Shown here piece by piece: positions 37,301 to 46,300 of a DNA stretch of 64,000 nucleotides (position 1 is its first letter; each line of letters opens with the position of its first letter). The stretch lies in assembly GCA_032622095.1 (NCBI GenBank), contig CP136068.1:16473729-16537728 (forward strand), written 5' to 3'. This stretch comes from Siphonodentalium dalli (Eukaryota > Mollusca > Scaphopoda > Gadilida > Siphonodentaliidae). The notes below the pieces were generated by a model. The model did no database searches, was not told the DNA's origin, and saw only the letters and a list, made by a program, of their open reading frames with translations. The translations under genes were made by a program, and so were the position numbers.

Positions 37301-40300
37301 AGGTGTAATTCGTGACTGCATGGATGTACAAATAGACCAATAGGCTGGCTCCAGCTATGAACTATTTTTTTGTGCGCAAAGCTTTATTTATTGGGAAAGG
37401 TGTAATTCGTGACTGCAGAGGTGTGTGTTGTTTCGTGTTTGTGTACACTACCTTTCATGTATGTCGTCGGAGCTCTCGTGACACAATACTAATTTATTTA
37501 TTTAATTTACCGAATTAGTGAAGTTACCTAAGAAATATTCATTGTTTCAATTAAAATGATTCAAACATGTGACGTAATAACTGATAATATTACAGCTGAA
37601 AATTTGCAGACTAGTCTGCATCATTAATTAAAACAAATTAATAAAGCTAGCTAGCAACCATTGAACGTTCTATTTTTAAATATATTATTTGTGTTATGTA
37701 GGAAGAGGGTGACTTTAGTCATACTTTAATAATATAATATATTTGAGTGCATTAATTATAAATGGGTCTTAAATCATCAGATATGATAATTAATAGAGTG
37801 TTTAGACCATTGAATTAAACAAATTTATTCACAATATTGCACAATAAATATTAATGTTCTTATTGCTGTGTTAATCGGTATGAGTTAGGCTTTAATGATA
37901 CTGAAATTTTGAGAAAAGATAATTAATGCGATTAATTAACATACATTGTGCATTAAATTGAGATCAGATAAATTTGATGATGCTTTGATGTAATTAATTT
38001 TTGTATAATACAACAATTGATGTTTTTTTAATGACCATTAAACCACAAACATTCAATTGCTAGAAATTTTAATGACCAATGTCATTACAAGGTTATTACA
38101 TTTTAATAAATTAAGTACCATTTAATGGTTTCATTAAATACACCACAAACACGAATTAATTAGGTGTTTTAATGAAATAATGACATTTTAATGCACATTT
38201 ACAGAGTTTTTGATGAACAATGCTTGCAGTAGTGATATTCTGATATATATTTTATTGAGTTCTGCAAAATTCGTTTAGCTAACTCGTTGCCGACGGTGGA
38301 TAGTTATATATCGCTCGAGCTTCAACTCATTCGAAAAAAGGTTATCGATTAAGATGCCAGTTGTGTTTAGTCTATATACATAGCGTCACTTGTAAAACAC
38401 ACACTATGTTAGTATGGTAAGTGAGGATCTATATATCTCCTAAATACTCGCTTTACTCCCTAACTGCGTCACATTTCCTCTCTTTTGTTATACATGTATA
38501 CGCACAATTAACATTCATGTAGATATCGTTCATATTTTCTTGATTTGTTGCGCGACCATTTAGTTGCAAACTTTCATATTTGGATGTTGTAGAATTCCAT
38601 GACTGAGATAAGACGCCAGCCTGTGTCTCACAATACCCTGCATAATTATGAAGACAGGCATTCATCATAAGTATATAGCATCTGCAATTACGTATAATGT
38701 TGTGTTTTTGTACTCTAATGTAAATGGCATTCGAGGAGTGAAGGCAATAGCTAACAATTTGAAATACAACAATTTGAAACACAAAAGATGTGTTTATCAG
38801 ACCTCAGGATTGGATTTCAGTTCCAGTGTCACGTTTATAAGACAACGCTTAAAGGTTATGTTGTCACTTGAGACAAATAAATATATGGAACACCATACAT
38901 ATAACCGACATCATGACGCAAAAACATATACTGAGAGGTCTATAGTCATACTCAGCTAACGCCCGTAGAGATCATATTCCACCAGTAGAAAACCTTACAA
39001 CTTTTTGAAGTTTTGTCAGGGAACCTTATAAAGTCGAACGATAACGTGGGAATATATTTCTTAGTTATTATCTGTTCCTTGATAATGAACTTCACTGTTG
39101 AAACTCGAAATTGCGTAACTTTATGAGATGATTTCGCTATAAATACTGAATTAATTGCCGAGGATAAATTCCATAATTGTAAGCAACGCAAACCAAAATC
39201 GTCCACAAAGTCACTTAAATCGTCCTGGAAACCTAGCCACTGTTATCGGGAACTGAGCAGCAATCCACCGACGAGGCTCGATTTCGTCAGCGACTACAAA
39301 TCGAACACTCTAACCATTGAGCTACTGAGTTTCGCGAGTTTTTAGGCACACAAGCTCTGATGTGCCGTGGCGGCATGCATTGGCCGATCGCGCCCTGCTC
39401 TACACGGTGCATCTGTATCGTATGGAGCGGGATGTACTCTGCCATGGTACCTGGTGATGTGGTATGGCAGGGCTGGTACATGGGAGTAAGGGTGTATACT
39501 CATTGTAGTTGGTAGTTATGGGATCTTAAAGTAATGTACGTAGCTGTAGTTTGCTACCTGCTACTGTGGATGAAAATATTGCTATGCACGAGTACAATTA
39601 CTTGGTTTAGTAGACAATGCACTTGATTGATTGAGCTCTTGTGCCTCCATGTTACGATTTAAAATATTTTTGAACTATTCGTATATAATTCGAAAAATTC
39701 GCTATTTTGCAAATAAAGTTCGAATATTCGAATACAATTTTCGAGCGAATACTGAATATTACATGCATTTACTCTTCAGTCATGAAAGCATGTCGACTGT
39801 TAATTTGTTACAGCTAATGCAGTATGGACCTCAGCAGGAAATAATTACACAACTTGTCAGGGTGTCAATATTACTCTGAAATGGCGATTCAGTCAGACGA
39901 CAATGGATGCTCAATGGTTCAAAGATGGTAGCGGCAACCGAATTGCTGTTCTCTTCAATAAAGATCCGACTGTTCTACCTACAATTAAACCTGACAGAAT
40001 TGAGTTTGTTGGAGACACACAGTCGGGGAATGCTGATATAAAGATAGTTAATTCTGTTAAAGCTGACTCGGGAATCTATACTGTAACTGTTACAGAAGTG
40101 CCTTCAGGTGTACTTCTGTTCGGAACATCTACCGTCACAGTGTTGGGTGAGTGTTGCTGTCATAATTGTTCCATGTGATTTTGGGAATTTGTGATATGGT
40201 CCATGCAGGTGTCGATACGCTATATGATCCTATATGAGGGCAACACATCCCTTTGGTGTATGCATGATGCATATACATCGCTGTTACCCGGTATTCAGGA

Positions 40301-43300
40301 TTTATACCCACGTCTGATATGGTATTAAGGATTGATAACCACGTCTGATATGGTATTAAGGATTTATAACCACGTCTGATATGGTATTAAGGATTTATAA
40401 CCACGTCTGAATTGGTATTAAGGATTTATAACCGCGTCTGCTATGGTATTAAGGATTTATAACCGCGTCTGATATGGTATTAAGGATTTATAACCGCGTC
40501 TGATATGGTATTAAGGATTTATAACCGCGTCTGATATGGTATTAAGGATTTATAACCGCGTCTGATATGGTATTAAGGATTTATAACCACGTCTGATATG
40601 GTATTAAGGATTTATAACCACGTCTGATATGGTATTAAGGATTTATAACCACGTCTGATATGGTATTAAGGATTTATAACCACGTCTGAATTGGTATTAA
40701 GGATTTATAACCGCGTCTGATATGGTATTAAGGATTTATAACCGCGTCTGATATGGTATTAAGGATTTATAACCGTGTCTGATATGGTATTAAGGATTTA
40801 TAACCACGTCTGATATGGTATTAAGGATTTATAACCGCGTCTGATATGGTATTAAGGATTTATAACCACGTCTGATATGGTATTAAGGATTTATAACCGC
40901 GTCTGATATGGTATTAAGGATTTATAACCGCGTCTGATATGGTATTAAGGATTTATAACCACGTCTTATATGGTATTAAGGATTTATACCCACGTCTGAT
41001 ATGGTATTAAGGATTTATAACCACGTCTGATATGGTATTAAGGATTTATACCCACGTCTGATATGGCTTCAAATAAAAGGCTGGTACGTGACTTTGTTGC
41101 GACAAATTGTGGTATTTGACTGGAGCGTTTTAGCCATTTTTCCTTTTCAAGGTCTCGTTCGGTTGGTCGTCCGCTATACAAATTTGTTTGATCGTGACAG
41201 CGGAAATAGAGTAATAATTGAATTATATAATTATGTAGCTATCGGGACTTTTCTCTTATATGTGGTAAAGTTTAGCAGATTACTATTGATAGAAGTGGTA
41301 ATTTCTTAACTAGATATTCACTCCTAACTGGTATTCAGTTTTCTGTCTATGCACCCTCTGTTAGCTGCATGGTATTGGGGATTACATGATCATATAGTTT
41401 AGTCTGCATTGGAAGTGCATAGATAGTAGTATACACACCATACAACTATATTGTGGTAATCCTGGTGCATCATGCGTGTATATAGTTGGCTATTAACACA
41501 GATACAAAGAACATTGGTGGTGTATTTTGTTTGTAGTTTACACCACAAACATTTGCATCCTGCCTGCACAGCAACTACAATTTGTACCACGACCCCAAAT
41601 TCCGTGCAGTGCTCTCTACGTTATCACTGCGATGTAGCACTGCCACAAGGATGGTACTTTGTTGACCGATACATCTATTTTTACATACAGTCAGAACTAT
41701 ATTTAGTCACCTATTATCTTATTTTGACCACCAAAAGTTTGAAATAAAGGTACTTCTTTCGGTATTGATAAAAACAATATGAACTCAGCCAGACATCGAC
41801 AATTTAAATCCTAATATATAAGAACTAAGAACAGGTAAGAAATCCTTTCCAAAAGTCCATTTTGGTATCTCAGCGGAGCGATGGGGTATAACTCTGTCTG
41901 GAGCTTGTCACGACCCGATCACCGACTTACACCACAGTGTGCATGAACTGAAGCACTAATTTGTACGCGTTTTCATAGTACTGTATTCGAAGCGAAGAAA
42001 TATCCTAATTAAATTTCGCGCAACGACTTTTCAAACAACTATCGTTCCGTATCTGGATAAAAAAAGCAAATCGAACACGAGTTTCATAGAACTTTTTGGT
42101 TGATAATCTTTAACCCTTTCTGTGCTAAATATATTCTCCAAGTCAGGTAAAAAGTGTACATCGGAATCGTCTATTATTGATTGGAGGGATGTTAATGTGA
42201 ATTTAGACGACAGATAAATAAAAGAGTCCTATTTATTGAGGGAAATGTTTAAATAATAAGCTCAAGATAGGACCTGCATGGTCGTTTGTTGAACTTATTA
42301 TCTGAACATGTCCTTTTTGGATAAATACTCGTCAGTCATGCTTCAGAATAGAAAGGGTTAAATTATGATACGAAAACACATCAGAATTAGCATATCTATT
42401 TCGATAGGTTTAAAGTATTCTTCAGGGAGGGTCTCAATTTGGGGTGTCTATCTTGGATTTTCCAACGACACCCCTATATTCAACCGACATTTTCAAGTTT
42501 GAGAAATTCTATTTGTTTCCCTTTGGTAATAAATTTCAAAGTAGTACTTCAAACTTACCCAATATTGGAAATTTCCAACCTAACACTCCAAAATGTTGAT
42601 AATTTGTACTTGATTGCCATTTCAGACAAATCTTTTTTTAACTAAAGTGGGAAGATATTTTGATGTAAAGAATAAATTTGGCACTAGCTACCGTTGGAAA
42701 ATCAAACTATAACTATATTAGGAATTCACCCTAATTTGGATTTTTTGGAAATTCCCCATAACGTTGTGCCAGACATGATCTTTCCAAAGTTGACATTGGG
42801 GAGCTGGTGAGGGGAGACAACTTCCCTGTTTCTGTTTCACCAAAGGAGAAACTACCGAGGAGCTCATTTATCTTCAACTTGTTTTGTATTTTCTTTGGCA
42901 GTTGCACCCGCCGGCTTAAGCGTGACAGGTACCGGACATAATCGGACATGTCAACTAACATCGGCAGGAGAACCTGCTGTTGACTTGTACTGGAAGGTTC
43001 GTATTCATAATTATTTCTGCACCACGTTCTCTTCTATTGAAACTAAAATAACAATAAATCGACAAAAGTAACAACTTACATGTATATTGACTTAAAATAC
43101 ATGTGATGTGTGTATTCAATTAATCAAACTAATAAGCGAATTATGAAAATAATTACGTTATTGACTATTCTCAATCGATCACACCAAATTGAGTGTTTCA
43201 TATCACGTTAACCCTTTCTATACTAACAAGTAATTCTCGAGTAGTTCATTTAGACCATGTTAAGACAATAAGTTATTATCTGGAAATTTCCCACCAAGGA

Positions 43301-46300
43301 ATAAGAATCCTTTTATATTATGTATCCTTCTATATCGCATGTAACCTTATGCTGTTTGTGTACATTGCTCTCTTCTACCACTTTCAGCATATGTATGGTC
43401 AATTTCTTATCATACTCATCAGTATTAGTACGTAATTTAGCAAGGGCCCTATTCTCTTGTGAACCTGTTAGTCCGAGTTTTGACTTATAATTCAGCTTTA
43501 CGTTTTGTTCATGACAGTATATATCCATCCTGCTTTTGAATTCGTTTGGCCCCTCGATGTACATCACTTTTTCTGGCAGATTGTTTCATGGTTACACAAC
43601 TCTATATTGATGAAGGTGTATTTCCGAAGTCTCTGGTGGAGCTATAGTCATCGCTCCCCGTCCATCATCCGTCCATCCATCCATCCATCCACCCTTCAAC
43701 ATTTTCTTCTCCGGAACAATAATACTGAATGAGTTTATATTGCGCTTAGATGTTCCCTCGGTGACTCACATTCAGATTTGTTCAGATGATTTTACTGTGT
43801 CAAGCAGTTACAAAGCCAGGCCCATAACTCTTTCCCTCCATAGAAATATTAAAAAGACATCTCAAATATTCATATTTGGTATTAAGTGTTCTGTGGTGAC
43901 TGGGGTTCAGGTTTGTTCAAATGAGGTCACTGGGTCAGCCAGGGACAAACCCCACCCCCCGAATTGCCACATTTGGAATATTTCTAACGTAAGAATGATG
44001 TCATATTGGAAATTCCCAACGGTTAGAGAGTTTGAAGTACCAGTTGTAAAATATATAGATTGGTTAGGAGTCGACTGGCTATAATTAGAAATTGCAAGTT
44101 GAACACCCTCTGCCCCCTGTATGTCAAAGATGATCCTCTAGCTATGTGATTTGACAAGTACTGACTCCAGTAGTCTTCAGAGTCGCAGTCTTCTTTGCAT
44201 TTAAAGTCAGGTGAGCACTCCACAGTCATTGACTGTCTTGCCTTTGAGATGATCATGGAATGTCAGTACTCAAATATCTTTTTTCTTTGTTTACCACTTT
44301 AGTTGGTGTGATTCTGCATCTGTTGTTGTCATGTTATATGTTGTTGCATAGCAGTTGTTCACACACTTCTCCGGGTGGAAGCTTAGAAGCCACTTCTCCG
44401 ATCATTGATGTAGAGATTACATATCTTCTTCGAGGATCTTCGTGTATATCTGCCCTTTGCTTATTTTTCCTGAACTCCTTCCAGACAGTTATAAACCCAT
44501 TCCAATTTATACTTCTATAAATGGGTGAAAGAGTACATTTATATAGTAAAGTAATGGTTAAATATTTTGCTCTTCATTGGCAGGACGGTAGTGGAAATAA
44601 GATAGTGGGACCCACCACTACATTGGACCTCAACACACCAGAAAGTATCTTCGATGGAACGTACGGATGCTGCATGTCAGGCAAACCAGTCCAATGTTAT
44701 AGTGGAGCATCATCATCCACTGATTACTGTGTCACTGTAACCATAGGTGAGTGACATAAAAAGCATCTTGCATATGTCCTTTGCACTGGTAATGTATGCT
44801 TATCAGAAGAACTGGTCAAGATTTGCGGAACCGGAAGCACAGATGGTCGCATTAGCACAGTAGGCAAAGGGAGAGACGCACGTTTTGCATATATCCATCC
44901 AAAATGGCAAGATATTCTCAACAAAGAATTTCTCTGAATATATCTGGCGAAAAATCTTGAATTTCACATATTATCATCCTCAGTGTAAAGAGAATCTGAG
45001 CAATTAACAAGAGTCGATAAAACAATGGATTTTAATATATTTGAGAGATTGAAAGTATTATTTTCATTTTTTGTCACTTTCGGCTCCAATAACTGCTATA
45101 ATAATTAATAAATTCACACAACACTCCAGTCCAAATAGCTTATTGTCTTAGCTCTATGAGAGGTGGCTTCATTTGTATCACAATGTTGAGTTAGATTTTG
45201 AATTGCATCATATAGCATCATACCCCATATATTGTGGTGAAGAATAAAGCAGTCACAAATATTCCAGCCGGATGGAAAGAAATGTTGATATGCTGGGTGG
45301 TTCACTCAAGCACAAGCAGGGAGCAGATCAACTGGAATTATGCCATGCTGTTAAGAGATGTTGGTCAGATTTAACTTGTCTATGACACAGAACTCATTTC
45401 AGCCCAACTTTCCATTGACCTCTGGCACGGCATGAACATTCTAAAATATAGAACATGCTTTATGGGTATTTGCCTTTGTAATTGGCATTGATAATAATGA
45501 TTAAATTTCATGAATTAAGAAAAAATAAGTCAATTCTCATGATCTGCAGATGTGATATAATGGATATATGAACTGCACTTTTGAAAAAATAGAATTTACA
45601 GAAGTTCTTGGTACCGGAAAACAGCGAAATTTTTAATATTTGTATGCCATAAAAGTAAAGTAAATGACGTTATAATATCCAATGGGTGGATAGTTCTTAA
45701 ATATTGTGTCACATTAATCGCTTATAGCAAATTTCACAAAGAAATTATGGACAGATTTTGAGAAATTCCATTTTATATACCAGGAACTGTTGGCAAAACG
45801 TGCGTCGGACCCTCAAACGACACGCTGACTACCATGTACAGAGCGGCAGTCAATTTCAAACTTATAATCCACCCTTGGTTGCAAAGCGCAGTTTGCTGTG
45901 AGTAGGAAGACAGTCTGCGTGTTCAAATGCTGGTGCTGTGCACACGACGGTGCTAGGTTGTTGCCGCCGGATCAGGTGGCAATCTGTATACTACACATAC
46001 ATGTACCCGATGTATTATGTGCACATAAATGAACTAAACAAAACAAGACACAGCCTTTACTGTATCATGCCGGGTATACAAGCAAAACGTGTTACGTTAA
46101 TCGCTTCAATTGGATACTTTATCTTGTAGCTACTAACAGTGCGTTCTGATTGGTCCTATACTTACCAGGATGGGTTCATTACGTTGCAAATTAACCCATT
46201 ATCATTACTTTTAACATGCTGCATTACCATTACTTTGATAACAGATAAATAATGCATTACATTTACCGTTACTATCGAAATTTATGCATTAATGTTATTA

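Noticed and set aside
39262-39332. Functional tRNA gene
   Set aside because: A-box is perfect, but the A-to-B spacing is short, the T loop is enlarged and the acceptor stem does not pair; a SINE head or pseudogene fits better.
40285-41066. Regular repeats that might be read as a CRISPR array
   Set aside because: Units abut with no unique spacers, the period is constant, and the genome is eukaryotic with introns; it is a minisatellite.
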